A DNA stretch of 64,000 nt from Flavobacterium sp. N502540 (GCF_025947365.1 NZ_CP110012.1:124001-188000); one strand, 5' to 3'; positions 36,632 through 45,664 are shown, counted from the stretch's first letter. Made by a program: numbers and translations. The notes: generated by a model not told the origin, from the sequence alone.

Positions 36632-38410
36632 ATGGTTTCAATCACACGCCTTTTTGATTTTCCCTATTATCAACAAGAAACTTATAACCTTCAGGTTGCC
36701 TTAGCAACTAAAAAAAACGGAGTCTGGGAAAAGACATCTAGCCAGGAATATATTGCAAAAGCAAATGCTATTTCGAGAGCATTATTGCGCATGGGTGTTC
36801 AAAAAGATGATAAAATTGCATTAATCACTTCTAACAATCGTACGGAGTGGAATATTATGGATATTGGTATCCTGCAAACCGGTGCTCAAAACGTACCTAT
36901 TTACCCAACTATTGCCGAAGAAGATTACGAATATATATTAAATCATAGTGGAAGTATTTTCTGTTTTGTATCCGATACAGAAGTACTTGACAAAGTAAAC
37001 GCAATCAAAGCTAACGTTCCTACTTTAAAAGAGGTCTATTCTTTTAATGAAATTGAAGGCTGCAAACACTGGTCTGAATTGCTAGCGCTAGGAGAAGACG
37101 AGAGCAATCAAAGCGAAGTTGAAGCCAGAAAAGACAGTATTAAACCAGAAGATTTAGCTACTATTATTTATACTTCCGGAACAACAGGAAGACCTAAAGG
37201 AGTTATGCTATCCCACAAAAACATTGTTTCTAATGTTTTAGACAGCGCGCCAAGAATCCCGTTTGATCCGGGAAAAAGTTCAGCTTTGAGCTTCCTTCCT
37301 ATTTGTCATATTTTTGAAAGAATGATTTTGTACATCTATCAATATTATGGTATTTCGGTTTACTTTGGTGAATCGATTGATAAAATCAGCGATAACCTAA
37401 AAGAGGTACGACCAAATGTAATTACAGCTGTTCCAAGACTTTTAGAGAAAGTTTACGATAAAATCTACGCAAAAGGTGCTGAATTAACAGGCATTAAGAA
37501 AAAACTATTTTTCTGGGCCATTGATTTAGGGCTAAGATACCAGCCTTATGGTGCCAATGGTGCCTGGTACGAATTTCAGTTAAAAATCGCCCGTAAACTT
37601 ATTTTCAGTAAATGGAAAGAAGGTTTAGGAGGAAACTTAGATTTAATGGTTTCGGGAAGTGCTGCTTTACAACCGCGTTTAGCGAGAGTTTTTGCTGCTG
37701 CTGAAATTCCGGTTATGGAAGGTTACGGTTTATCTGAAACATCACCGGTAATTGCTGTAAACGACCAAAGAAACAAAGGTTTTAAAATTGGAACTGTTGG
37801 AAAACCAATTCGCAATGTAGAAGTTAAAATTGCAGAAGACGGTGAAATCCTTTGCAAAGGACCAAACGTAATGTTAGGTTACTACAAAGATCCTGAAAAA
37901 ACAGCCGAAGCTTTACAAGACGGTTATTTCCACACCGGAGATATTGGAGAAATTGACAGCGAAGGTTTCCTTAAAATTACAGACCGTAAAAAGGAAATGT
38001 TTAAAACTTCGGGAGGAAAATACATTGCTCCTCAGTTGATTGAAAATGCCATGAAACAATCTCGTTTTATCGAGCAGATTATGGTGATTGGTGAAGGCGA
38101 AAAAATGCCGGCAGCCTTTATTCAGCCTAACTTTGAATTTGTAAAAGAATGGGCTAAAATTCACAAAATAACTTTAGGAAACAACGACAAAGACATCAGT
38201 ACTAACGCACAGGTTATCAAACGTATTGACGAAGAAGTAGAAACCATTAACGAGAAATTCGGACACTGGGAAAAAATCAAGCGTTTTGAACTTACTCCTG
38301 ACGTTTGGTCGATTGACGGAGGACAACTTACTCCTACCCTAAAATTAAAACGTAAAATCATTAAAGAAATTTACAAAGATCTTTACGCTAAAATATACGG
38401 ACAAAATTAA
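36632..38410 (+). CDS. Long-chain acyl-CoA synthetase (AMP-binding family)
   Basis: This 592-residue ligase activates fatty acids through an acyl-adenylate to acyl-CoA. The P-loop YTSGTTGRPKGVMLSHKN is near residue 183, GYGLSETSPV near 370 binds the adenylate, and DGYFHTGDIGEID and TDRKKEMFKTSGGKYIAPQLIE form the A8 hinge and CoA region. It belongs to the FAA1/AMP-forming group of about 590 residues common in Bacteroidota. It stands alone, with a strong terminator at 38436. Confidence 0.94.
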   Translation: MVSITRLFDFPYYQQETYNLQVALATKKNGVWEKTSSQEYIAKANAISRALLRMGVQKDDKIALITSNNRTEWNIMDIGILQTGAQNVPIYPTIAEEDYEYILNHSGSIFCFVSDTEVLDKVNAIKANVPTLKEVYSFNEIEGCKHWSELLALGEDESNQSEVEARKDSIKPEDLATIIYTSGTTGRPKGVMLSHKNIVSNVLDSAPRIPFDPGKSSALSFLPICHIFERMILYIYQYYGISVYFGESIDKISDNLKEVRPNVITAVPRLLEKVYDKIYAKGAELTGIKKKLFFWAIDLGLRYQPYGANGAWYEFQLKIARKLIFSKWKEGLGGNLDLMVSGSAALQPRLARVFAAAEIPVMEGYGLSETSPVIAVNDQRNKGFKIGTVGKPIRNVEVKIAEDGEILCKGPNVMLGYYKDPEKTAEALQDGYFHTGDIGEIDSEGFLKITDRKKEMFKTSGGKYIAPQLIENAMKQSRFIEQIMVIGEGEKMPAAFIQPNFEFVKEWAKIHKITLGNNDKDISTNAQVIKRIDEEVETINEKFGHWEKIKRFELTPDVWSIDGGQLTPTLKLKRKIIKEIYKDLYAKIYGQN

Positions 38411-38435
38411 TAAACCAACATAATACTAACCAACG

Positions 38436-38469
38436 AAAAACGGCTATCTCATAAAGACAGCCGTTTTTT
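38436..38469 (+). terminator. Rho-independent terminator of the acyl-CoA synthetase gene
   Basis: A 10-bp stem (38436-38445 with 38459-38468) has a 13-base loop and ends in a T run. It lies 26 bases after the stop codon. Confidence 0.82.
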
Positions 38470-38536
38470 AATTGTACAAACATCACTTTAAATAGTCAAC
38501 AACAGTTGTGAGCGCTATACAAAGCGGACTTACGTT

Positions 38537-38698
38537 TTAAGCTTGTGGTCGAATTAAAAACCCATTCGTTTGGGTTACTCCATCCCTTTTTGCCTTTAAA
38601 ACAGCCAATCCATATTCAGTAATTGTACTTTCCTGTTCTTCAGCAACTGTGTGCTTACTGTGCTTTTCATCTAAAGCAATATTACTAATTGTATTCAT
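38537..38698 (-). CDS. Small unknown protein (53 residues)
   Basis: A 53-residue open frame begins MNTISNIALDEKHSKHTVAEE and ends GFLIRPQA. The composition is balanced and protein-like, without low complexity. It lies 61 bases downstream of the 167-residue gene on the same strand, so it may end the RNA ligase operon. There is no signal peptide, membrane segment or recognised family. I am fairly but not fully convinced that it is coding. Confidence 0.5.
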   Translation of the reverse strand: MNTISNIALDEKHSKHTVAEEQESTITEYGLAVLKAKRDGVTQTNGFLIRPQA

Positions 38699-38759
38699 AA
38701 TTTTTATTTTTCAATTTTAAAATAATGTTTTTTAAATCCTTAACTCATAATTCTGTTTT

Positions 38760-39263
38760 CTAGAAAAACATACTTTTAATATCCCTAAAGAAATTTCTTT
38801 TCTTAGATTTCTTTTCAGGCTTCTCTTTTTTAGCAGCACTCTTCTTCTCAAAAACTTCTTTAGCCTTTTCAATTTTTCTGATTGGTTTTGCATCTTCCTT
38901 TTTAGAATTTTCGTAAAACTTCTTGAGAGGACGAGGATGAAAATCAACCAAAATTGCAGCCATATTGATGACATCCATACTGGACGGATCTGTTTCTCCC
39001 TTAAAGAAGGTTTCAATAGGTCTGAACTTATCTTTCTTCTCCTTAAACTTATTCTTCTGGGTATGATCGAAATCTAAGCCCAATAGATTACTAAAAACAT
39101 TCATGTCCTCTTTTGTTGGGTTGTTTTCGAAAATGAGCCAGCACAAATCACGAAGTTTTGCACGAGAAGGTTTGTACAAATAATCAAAGTATTCTCCTTC
39201 TCTTTCGATCTCGTATTTTTTTCTAATTGCTCTTTTGTATTTTTCTAATGTATTGTTACTCAT
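38760..39263 (-). CDS. Unknown protein with highly basic C-terminus, in the RNA ligase operon
   Basis: This 167-residue protein is soluble and charged. The first ~115 residues are predicted helical (MSNNTLEKYKRAIRKKYEIE, SRAKLRDLCWLIFENNPTKEDMNVFSN). The last ~45 are lysine/glutamate-rich (KKSAAKKEKPEKKSKKRN), which could bind nucleic acid. No family is recognised. It lies downstream of the RNA ligase on the same strand with one doubtful small frame between them. A role alongside the ligase is inferred from position only. Confidence 0.7.
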   Translation of the reverse strand: MSNNTLEKYKRAIRKKYEIEREGEYFDYLYKPSRAKLRDLCWLIFENNPTKEDMNVFSNLLGLDFDHTQKNKFKEKKDKFRPIETFFKGETDPSSMDVINMAAILVDFHPRPLKKFYENSKKEDAKPIRKIEKAKEVFEKKSAAKKEKPEKKSKKRNFFRDIKSMFF

Positions 39264-39318
39264 AATATTCTACTTTTTTTTCGGAATTTTCCGGAACCTC
39301 AGGTATCCTCCTGATCTC

Positions 39319-39513
39319 TCATCCATAGAGTGTTAAAATATCTTTACCAAGACAATAACTTCTAAAAGAGATACAATACTTATTGTATTCCTTCTTCCTT
39401 CCGTCGCTTAGTGTGCTCTGCATCCATATCGTTATCGAAATAAACAGACACTCACTAAACCTAATTTTACTAACAAGACCAAAATCATGGTCAGGCTTAC
39501 TTTTTTTACTCAT
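39319..39513 (-). CDS. Small open frame overlapping the end of the RNA ligase gene (doubtful)
   Basis: This 64-residue frame starts at an ATG overlapping the ligase stop by eight bases (ATGAGTAA), a layout often seen in coupled genes. The protein would start MSKKSKPDHDFG and end LGKDILTLYG. Another frame over part of the same stretch also reads protein-like, so this may be a decayed small gene rather than an intact one. No family is recognised. Confidence 0.35.
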   Translation of the reverse strand: MSKKSKPDHDFGLVSKIRFSECLFISITIWMQSTLSDGRKKEYNKYCISFRSYCLGKDILTLYG

Positions 39514-40117
39514 GGTTAGAAACAATTAAGTTATTGGCATTTTTTGTTGGGGTCATTTCTAACTTCGAACGTTTTATTCCAAAATCAGATTTTCTTAGCT
39601 TACACATTCTTCCATCTGAAACATGGTGAAAAACAATACCTTCAACATCATTTTCTAACAAAAATCTTTTCAAATCATCAAATTCAAAATTTGAAAAGTC
39701 AAAAACCTCACTGCCGTGTTTCATCAGCATGTGTTTTTCCAGTTTTTCAGGATTTCCCTGCACTTTAGGGCCGCATAATTCAAATGTCCCATCGATCTTA
39801 ATTTTTAAATTATCAAAACCTTCAAAGAAAAACTTATCCTCAGGTTTCAAACGATCACATTTTAACCAATGCGGATGATGTCCCGTAATACTATCTGCTT
39901 CCTGACATGCAATCGCACCGGAAGGAATTACACGCCCTTTTTTGGCATCAAACCTTTTAAATAATTCTCCCTCAATAATTGCTGCAGCTGAGCCATCAAA
40001 TTTTCTTGTGGCAATAACTTCTCCGGTTGTAACCCATCTATTTTCATCACTAACCTTATTTATCACCCTTGCCAGATCATGCGGATCTTTAACAAATAAT
40101 GTACTTATCTTTTTCAT
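39506..40117 (-). CDS. RNA ligase family protein (Rnl1-like, DUF5565 type)
   Basis: This 203-residue protein has covalent nucleotidyltransferase motifs. Motif I is ATRKFDGSAAAI with the adenylated Lys near residue 37, the central region has KFFFEGFDNLKI and TFELCGPKVQGNP, motif IV is DVEGIVFHH near 164, and motif V is MCKLRKSDFGIKR near 175. Such enzymes join or repair RNA ends using ATP. The ATG at 40117 (MKKISTLFVKD) is chosen; an upstream TTG would add a non-conserved tail. It heads a minus-strand group of small unknown genes and lies below a predicted leader or small RNA with its own terminator. Confidence 0.85.
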   Translation of the reverse strand: MKKISTLFVKDPHDLARVINKVSDENRWVTTGEVIATRKFDGSAAAIIEGELFKRFDAKKGRVIPSGAIACQEADSITGHHPHWLKCDRLKPEDKFFFEGFDNLKIKIDGTFELCGPKVQGNPEKLEKHMLMKHGSEVFDFSNFEFDDLKRFLLENDVEGIVFHHVSDGRMCKLRKSDFGIKRSKLEMTPTKNANNLIVSNHE

Positions 40118-40195
40118 CTTATATACTTTTAAATTAAATCCTCGATTTACTCGAAGAACATCAAACAACTTTTACATTTTTAAATTTCAATCCAT

Positions 40196-40399
40196 AAAAA
40201 AAGCACCCGATTAAAGGTGCTTTATAACAAATACGATAATTATCATATTCCCTATAATGATGCACCAGCATGTAAACCCCTTCAAGGGCCGAACTTGCGT
40301 TTATTGGTTTTACGTGATATGTATTAAAAATGAAATCCATTTTATATATTGTTTTATTTTTAAAATCTATTGTTTTCGAAATTCAGTGTCCCGATATTC
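40196..40399 (-). ncRNA. Predicted short transcript (small RNA or attenuated leader of the RNA ligase)
   Basis: A good promoter at 40405-40437 and a terminator at 40200-40223 on the minus strand frame a unit of about 200 bases with no convincing coding frame. A 59-codon frame from 40340 reads through the terminator and is judged accidental. The transcript points at the RNA ligase gene, whose ATG is 83 bases past the terminator. It could therefore be an attenuated leader or an independent small RNA. Confidence 0.45.
40200..40223 (-). terminator. Rho-independent terminator upstream of the RNA ligase gene
   Basis: An 8-bp perfect stem (40200-40207 with 40216-40223) has an 8-base loop and seven T residues following on the minus strand. 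There is no T run on the plus side. Confidence 0.78.
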
Positions 40400-40404
40400 T
40401 TCGG

Positions 40405-40437
40405 CAAAGATAATGTCAAAAAAATCATACTTCCAAA
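40405..40437 (-). promoter_or_regulatory. Bacteroidota-type promoter of the short transcript
   Basis: On the minus strand TTTG (40434-40437), then 21 bases, then TATCTTTG (40405-40412). The spacing equals that of the serine ammonia-lyase promoter. Confidence 0.6.
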
Positions 40438-40699
40438 TTCCTTCACCACTCAATTCACTGGTTTTCAACAAACTAAACACTATGATTAAGTCATAGAAAT
40501 CCCTGTCCGCTTATCGAAGCAGCTTTTTTATCAAATCAAATGACTGTTACTCATCAGATTACTTTTCAAGACTATATTTTGGTGTTTTTATAATTCATTA
40601 AACATTTAATGTGTAATTTTTTTAAATATTTTTTTGTTACGATCAATTTGTAATCATTTTCCATCTTTTTTATCCTGCTGAATTATCCCCAAAACAAAA
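40438..40699. other. Gene-free AT-rich stretch
   Basis: Nothing convincing is seen here. A 30-codon minus-strand frame (start near 40664, MENDYKLIVTKK) is too short and too AT-driven to call. Confidence 0.5.
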
Positions 40700-40725
40700 A
40701 AAGCGCCCTAAAAAGAGGACGCTTT
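40700..40725 (-). terminator. Rho-independent terminator of the 39-residue gene
   Basis: Stem AAAGCG (40700-40705) with CGCTTT (40720-40725), one mismatch, then CCT with AGG. It is followed on the minus strand by a run of seven T residues. It lies 31 bases after the mini-gene stop. Confidence 0.75.
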
Positions 40726-40756
40726 GCTATATCTATGTTGAGTTTGTAACTTCAAT

Positions 40757-40876
40757 TTACACTTCGATTTCATAAAAATACAGATCACATCCTGAGCCCT
40801 TAACAGGGGCAAATCCTGCTAAACGATCACTATATAGTCCTACTGACAGATTAATATTTTTATTTTTCATTTCCAT
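40757..40876 (-). CDS. Mini-gene for a 39-residue peptide
   Basis: The frame encodes a peptide beginning MEMKNKNINLSVGLYSDR and ending CDLYFYEIEV. A perfect -7 box TATATTTG lies at 40885-40892 and a terminator follows at 40700-40725, so the whole makes a compact unit of about 180 bases. A second ATG at 40870 gives 37 residues. The composition is protein-like, with one cysteine and a central LAGFAPVKGSG segment. No family is recognised and no modification enzyme is adjacent. Confidence 0.55.
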   Translation of the reverse strand: MEMKNKNINLSVGLYSDRLAGFAPVKGSGCDLYFYEIEV

Positions 40877-40955
40877 TTCAGGTACAAATATAGCATTTTT
40901 AGAAATTAATTTAACTTTATTTTAAGATTTGTAGAGCATGTCTTTAATTTTCAGC

Positions 40956-42284
40956 TTAAGAAAGTATCATTTTCACCGCCAAAATATGCTTGCAGATTCC
41001 TCTCTTTCCCTGATAAGCCGTAAACCAGTCGCAGGTACATTTTTGAGAAGTAGTATCAATGATTACTTTATGTACCACACCGGAACCTTTTACTTTGGCT
41101 TCAATATAATCGGCTCTGCGTTCTGTGATTTCTACTTCTTCCTTATCAATTAGCTTTTTCGCATTTTTCAATCTCGGATTTAAAGATAAAATACGTTCTG
41201 TTTTAAAAGGAAGACGACGGTAAAAATGAGCCTTTTCGCTTAAATCATACCCTAATAATCCCATGGAAGATAAATTGGACGTTAGATTATCCATCGTGCC
41301 AAAATCAATATCATTTTCAATCGAAAGCATGGTGGGATCAAACATCTCATTCGATTTTAACAAACTGTTTAGTCCGTACACCCATTCCATCGGTAAATTT
41401 TCTGTCATGGTTTCCAGAACATTTCCTTCACCCGAAAAACCACGGTAGGAATCCGGAGAAAAAGCCATCAATAGCTGCATTTTACCAAATTCGCATACAA
41501 TAGCACAAGTCTGCTTATCATCTGATTCGTAAACAAAAATCTTATCTACAATGGCCAAAATCCCTTCTAATAAACGCAGTCTTTGAACGCCCCCTATTCT
41601 CACACTGTCTGAAGTTGCCAAAGTCGAAAACATAAACTTTCCGGCTCTTTTGGTGATAAAAAAATCACCTTTTACGCTTCCTTTCGGCAGGCTTTGAAAA
41701 AGCTGAATGGTTTGTATTTTATTGAGTTCAAACTTCAGATCCATATCAGCCAAATAAAGCTGAACACTGGTTAATCCTTTGATCCAGCGCATGGGCAAAG
41801 TTACTTTTTTCTCGACTACTTTTGCTTTGCTGGTTATCACCTGAACGTCTTGCTGACCAACGGCAAGGGTTACCTTTTCATTTTTCTGAATCGCATTTAG
41901 CGCATTCAGCATCGGATCGTTAAAATCAACATTAGTCGTTCCATTTGCAATAAATTCGCCGTCGATGGCTTCGGGTTTCATGTCTAATCTTACATAGACT
42001 CCATTACAGGACGAAAACCCTTCAAAACGAAGTCTTTCTGAACCTGCAGAAACAATTGGGTCGCGAAGGCTGGGCGGAACTGGTCCAAAACTCGAACGCA
42101 CTACTTTGGCAATCGTACTCCAGCATTTTGCCGTAACATAAGGATCAGTTAAACTTCCCCAGAAAAAGCACGGAATATTATTAACTTCCTCAATTTCGGT
42201 TTGATGGGCCAAAACCAAATTATTGATTCCCTTTGTTTTACTGTAAGTTGAAATTCCTTTATAATTATATTCTAAATCTGTCAT
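40956..42284 (-). CDS. SWIM zinc-finger protein
   Basis: This 442-residue protein has a C-terminal SWIM motif of the form C-x-C-x(n)-C-x-H (QKCTCDWFTAYQGKRGICKH, near residue 415-434), a zinc-binding nucleic-acid or protein interaction module. The rest is unrecognised, with a WSTIAKVVRSSFGPVPPSLRDP segment near residue 55. It starts five bases after the stop of the WGR gene, so the two form one unit. This recalls the E. coli yeh cluster, where WGR (MolR) and SWIM proteins stand with MoxR and VWA genes; those two partners are absent here. Confidence 0.82.
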   Translation of the reverse strand: MTDLEYNYKGISTYSKTKGINNLVLAHQTEIEEVNNIPCFFWGSLTDPYVTAKCWSTIAKVVRSSFGPVPPSLRDPIVSAGSERLRFEGFSSCNGVYVRLDMKPEAIDGEFIANGTTNVDFNDPMLNALNAIQKNEKVTLAVGQQDVQVITSKAKVVEKKVTLPMRWIKGLTSVQLYLADMDLKFELNKIQTIQLFQSLPKGSVKGDFFITKRAGKFMFSTLATSDSVRIGGVQRLRLLEGILAIVDKIFVYESDDKQTCAIVCEFGKMQLLMAFSPDSYRGFSGEGNVLETMTENLPMEWVYGLNSLLKSNEMFDPTMLSIENDIDFGTMDNLTSNLSSMGLLGYDLSEKAHFYRRLPFKTERILSLNPRLKNAKKLIDKEEVEITERRADYIEAKVKGSGVVHKVIIDTTSQKCTCDWFTAYQGKRGICKHILAVKMILS

Positions 42285-42289
42285 TTTCT

Positions 42290-45200
42290 TTATTTTAAAA
42301 TTTGCTTAATCAAAGATTTAAGCGAAGCATTATCTTTCCACTGTTCAAAAAACGCAATGACGCTTTCTGACGGTTTCTGATTGGTTTTGATTAAAACATC
42401 AACATAGTTTTCGACCATTTTCTTGAAATTTGTCGGTAGCTTTTCGCTCACTTCCAAATGAGCAAAAAAGGCGTTAAAGAACTGCAGCAATGCGCTGTTG
42501 TGTAAAGGTGAAATATCTTTTAAGGCAATAATTCCATCGGTTAATCTCGAAAAAGCACCATATTTTCCTGTTGCTGCAAAAGCCGCCTTCTCAGCAAACT
42601 TCTCTATATCGATTATTTGTTTCTCAATTAGGTTCATTAAAGTTTCGGAGGCCAGTAAGCGTAAATCTTTCTTTTCCTGGAAGAAACAAAGCGCGAATAA
42701 CAATAAAACATTCTCCGAGAACCTCATTTCCGGTCGGTTTAAAACGTCCAGAAAACCTTTTAATTCGGGTTTTGAACCGTCCGGAACTACACAGTTGTTC
42801 AATAAAGTCATCACTAAAGCATCCGGATTTTGTGGTGTCAGACTGTGCCAGTAAAATGTATTTCCGCCATAGTTTATATTGTAATCCCAACTGTTCGATC
42901 TTTTGTAAATATCAAGACTGTACAATAGATAATTGGGCGTTTTGATGTATTGTGGCAGTTCGAAACGAAGTTCGTACCACGAAGGCGATCTTTCTTTTTC
43001 GTGTGTTTTATAATTGTTCCACTCGTTCCATTTTTCCTTAAAGGAGAATTCCGTTTGAAATGGCGAAACCACAAATGGAACTTGTTTTAAATAGGTATTT
43101 TCAAACTCGCTAAAAGTATGGTCCGGATAAAATGTTCTGGCTGCAACGGCCCATAAAGATAATATTCCGCTTTCCTTGGTCGTTTTTCCTAATGTTGCCA
43201 AAAGTTTTGAAACTAATGAACCCGAATCAATCGTCAGTTTATCTTCTGCTCCCAAACAGTACGACAACAAGGCTTTTAATTCGCCCTCGATTTCATTCAA
43301 TAAAGGAAGTGCTTCATGCGTATTTTCTCTCGGCATTCGCGCAATGGCAATTGCTAAATCAAGAGAATCAATTTCTTCGTTTGCTTTTTGATAGGCAATT
43401 ACACGCTCCAACAAAACTTTAGGAGCGACCCAATACGGTTTATGACTAGGGAAAGAAAGCAATGGCAGTTTTGAATTGGATTCAATTTTCTGCTGTACTT
43501 TTTCTAATAACGGTCGGATTAAAACCAGTGTATTAATTTTTAAATAATGACTGTCTCTGGTACTTAACTTATTGTTGATGTTTTCAATTTTCTGAGACAA
43601 AAACGATTTCATATAGTTCTTATGAACACTTTCAAAATAGAATTTGTTCAATTGTTTTTGATAAGGCTGTAACTGCGCGCTGTAATCGGCGGGAAACAAA
43701 TCTCTTTGCTGGATATAAGTATTCATCAGGATTTCGGTGTCCAGAACTTCTTCAGAAGCAATGAAGTTTCCAAACTGAAATAAAATTTCGTTCCAGTCCT
43801 TTGGCAGTTGCACTTCTTCGGTCAATACCAGTTCTTTTTGAGCTTGGAACTGATATTCTTCAAATCCGGCATCGTCCGACATCAAAGCATCCTCATCTAA
43901 AAACTGACTTAAACCTGATTTGATATTTCCCTGCATCAACGTAACATAGGTGCTCAGTTTTTCTTTCAGCACTTTATCTTTTGAGGAACCGATTTTCAGA
44001 ATAATTTTAGACACTTTTTCCTGTAAAGTCAAATCAGAAATCACATAAACATCAGCCAGAATAGAGGCAATTTGATTGTTTACTTTCGGATTGGCTTTAC
44101 TTATTTTTTCTAAAATCGGAAGCGCATTTTTTATGGCTGCTTTGCAGTCGCCACGCATCATTAAAGGTTCCAGCCATTCCAGAAATGATTTGGCTTTGAA
44201 TTTCGGATGTGCATAAATTTTCTTCACCAATTCAATTCCGTAACTCGTAATAGGCGGATACGCGTTGTGCAAAAACGAAAATATATTTTCCTGAAAAACA
44301 ATCAGTTCTTCTTCTGTCGCATTAAATTCTTCGATCCTTTTTCTGAAAAAAGATTTTAGATTGTTGTTCCATTCTTTGGTTTGAATCTGGATGGCATTTT
44401 CGATAAAGAAACTGCGGTCCATTTTTTTCTCGTCTAATAAGGTTTTGTAGACAATGCTCCAGGTCTGGAATTCGTTATAACTTTGGTTGTCATTATCCCG
44501 AAAAAAGCTGTTGTGAAGTATGGTTTCGTAATTAAACAATTCCGGAATATCTCTCTGATATCCTTTTGTATCATTGACAAGGGTATTAATGAATTTTCTG
44601 ATTTTTGTCTTGGCACGCCACTCGTTTGTTGCGGCGAGACTTAAAGCGTACAACTCGGGATTGAATTGCAGCAGACCTTCCTCTTCAAACTTTCGCAGGA
44701 TATGATAATTGACACTTACCCAGTCCTGTCTTTTTACTTTATCCAGAATAAAAGTTTCCAGCCAATTGGGTTTTGCCCATAACAATGTGTCCAGAACATA
44801 GGATTTCTGATCGGCTTCATCCAGCAATTGCAGTACTTCATCCCACGAATTAATATCGGCTTTATCAAACAATGCGATAGCGCTCAGCGTAATAATTTCT
44901 TTTTGCTTTTGATCTCCTCTTGTTCCCCACGAAGATCCCCAATTGTTACCGGTTTTATTCTTCTTCAAAAATTCCGGTTCTTTGGATAAATCGATGTATT
45001 GGGTCCAGTATTTTTTATTTTTTTTGATGTGCTTCTTTAAAGCTTCTACATTTCCTTTTGCATTTTCTTTTAAAAAAGGAAGCATCAAATGGATATCTTT
45101 TGCTTTTATGATGGCATCATATTCCTCTAAAACAGCAGCAGAATTTACCGCCTTACCCGTTTTTGGTTTTGAAGTTATACTCGCTTCTCCGTTTTCAGAA

Positions 45201-45394
45201 TATCCTTTTTTCAGTTTTTCGCTGACTAATTTTTCAGCATTTCGCAAACATTCTTCATCTGTTGAAAAACTCTTGGTCTGTGAAGTTCCCGAAGTTCCGT
45301 TTTTACCGTAAGTTACCGTAAATTCAAATCCTGTCACGTTTATTTCCCAGAATTTATCGGAGTTTCCATCAATGTATTTGAGACTTTTTTTCAT
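42290..45394 (-). CDS. Large WGR-domain protein with helical repeats
   Basis: This 1034-residue protein begins with a WGR domain (about residues 1-75: KSLKYIDGNSDKFWEI, VTYGKNGTSGTSQTKSF), a small domain found in DNA-damage and poly-ADP-ribose proteins and in MolR-like proteins. The remainder is mostly helical with HEAT-like alternation (for example LNEIEGELKALLSYCLGAEDK). It is followed directly by the SWIM gene. The function of such pairs is not established. The protein is cytosolic by sequence, and a scaffold for a chaperone- or nucleic acid-linked complex is only inferred. Confidence 0.8.
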   Translation of the reverse strand: MKKSLKYIDGNSDKFWEINVTGFEFTVTYGKNGTSGTSQTKSFSTDEECLRNAEKLVSEKLKKGYSENGEASITSKPKTGKAVNSAAVLEEYDAIIKAKDIHLMLPFLKENAKGNVEALKKHIKKNKKYWTQYIDLSKEPEFLKKNKTGNNWGSSWGTRGDQKQKEIITLSAIALFDKADINSWDEVLQLLDEADQKSYVLDTLLWAKPNWLETFILDKVKRQDWVSVNYHILRKFEEEGLLQFNPELYALSLAATNEWRAKTKIRKFINTLVNDTKGYQRDIPELFNYETILHNSFFRDNDNQSYNEFQTWSIVYKTLLDEKKMDRSFFIENAIQIQTKEWNNNLKSFFRKRIEEFNATEEELIVFQENIFSFLHNAYPPITSYGIELVKKIYAHPKFKAKSFLEWLEPLMMRGDCKAAIKNALPILEKISKANPKVNNQIASILADVYVISDLTLQEKVSKIILKIGSSKDKVLKEKLSTYVTLMQGNIKSGLSQFLDEDALMSDDAGFEEYQFQAQKELVLTEEVQLPKDWNEILFQFGNFIASEEVLDTEILMNTYIQQRDLFPADYSAQLQPYQKQLNKFYFESVHKNYMKSFLSQKIENINNKLSTRDSHYLKINTLVLIRPLLEKVQQKIESNSKLPLLSFPSHKPYWVAPKVLLERVIAYQKANEEIDSLDLAIAIARMPRENTHEALPLLNEIEGELKALLSYCLGAEDKLTIDSGSLVSKLLATLGKTTKESGILSLWAVAARTFYPDHTFSEFENTYLKQVPFVVSPFQTEFSFKEKWNEWNNYKTHEKERSPSWYELRFELPQYIKTPNYLLYSLDIYKRSNSWDYNINYGGNTFYWHSLTPQNPDALVMTLLNNCVVPDGSKPELKGFLDVLNRPEMRFSENVLLLFALCFFQEKKDLRLLASETLMNLIEKQIIDIEKFAEKAAFAATGKYGAFSRLTDGIIALKDISPLHNSALLQFFNAFFAHLEVSEKLPTNFKKMVENYVDVLIKTNQKPSESVIAFFEQWKDNASLKSLIKQILK

Positions 45395-45664
45395 TAGTAA
45401 TCGTATAAAACAAATGTTATTTCTAAATATATAATATAATAGGTAAAGTAATTGAATGTTGTTGTAATGAAAATCGTCGTTTTTTTACTGAAGAAGCGCT
45501 CTTTTGTAAACCTAAATCCTGAACTGGCGTGCTTCTATTCCCTTTTATCGACTTTCATTTTCAATCTGTAAAATAAGAATTTTATAGCAAGATCTTCTTA
45601 AAAGAACATCTTTTAAATGTTAAAAAATCCTACGAAAAAAAGCAGCATTAGATTTCAAAAAAAT
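45395..45664. other. Gene-free stretch upstream of the WGR gene
   Basis: AT-rich, no convincing frame. It should hold the promoter of the WGR/SWIM unit on the minus strand, but no perfect TTG/TAnnTTTG pair was found. Confidence 0.5.

Noticed and set aside
40164..40340. 59-codon minus-strand frame over the short transcript
   Set aside because: It reads through a strong terminator hairpin and its T run, and it has no family resemblance.
40257..40496. 79-codon plus-strand open frame in the gap above the RNA ligase
   Set aside because: It has biased, aromatic-rich composition, no promoter, and runs against the predicted promoter and terminator on the other strand.
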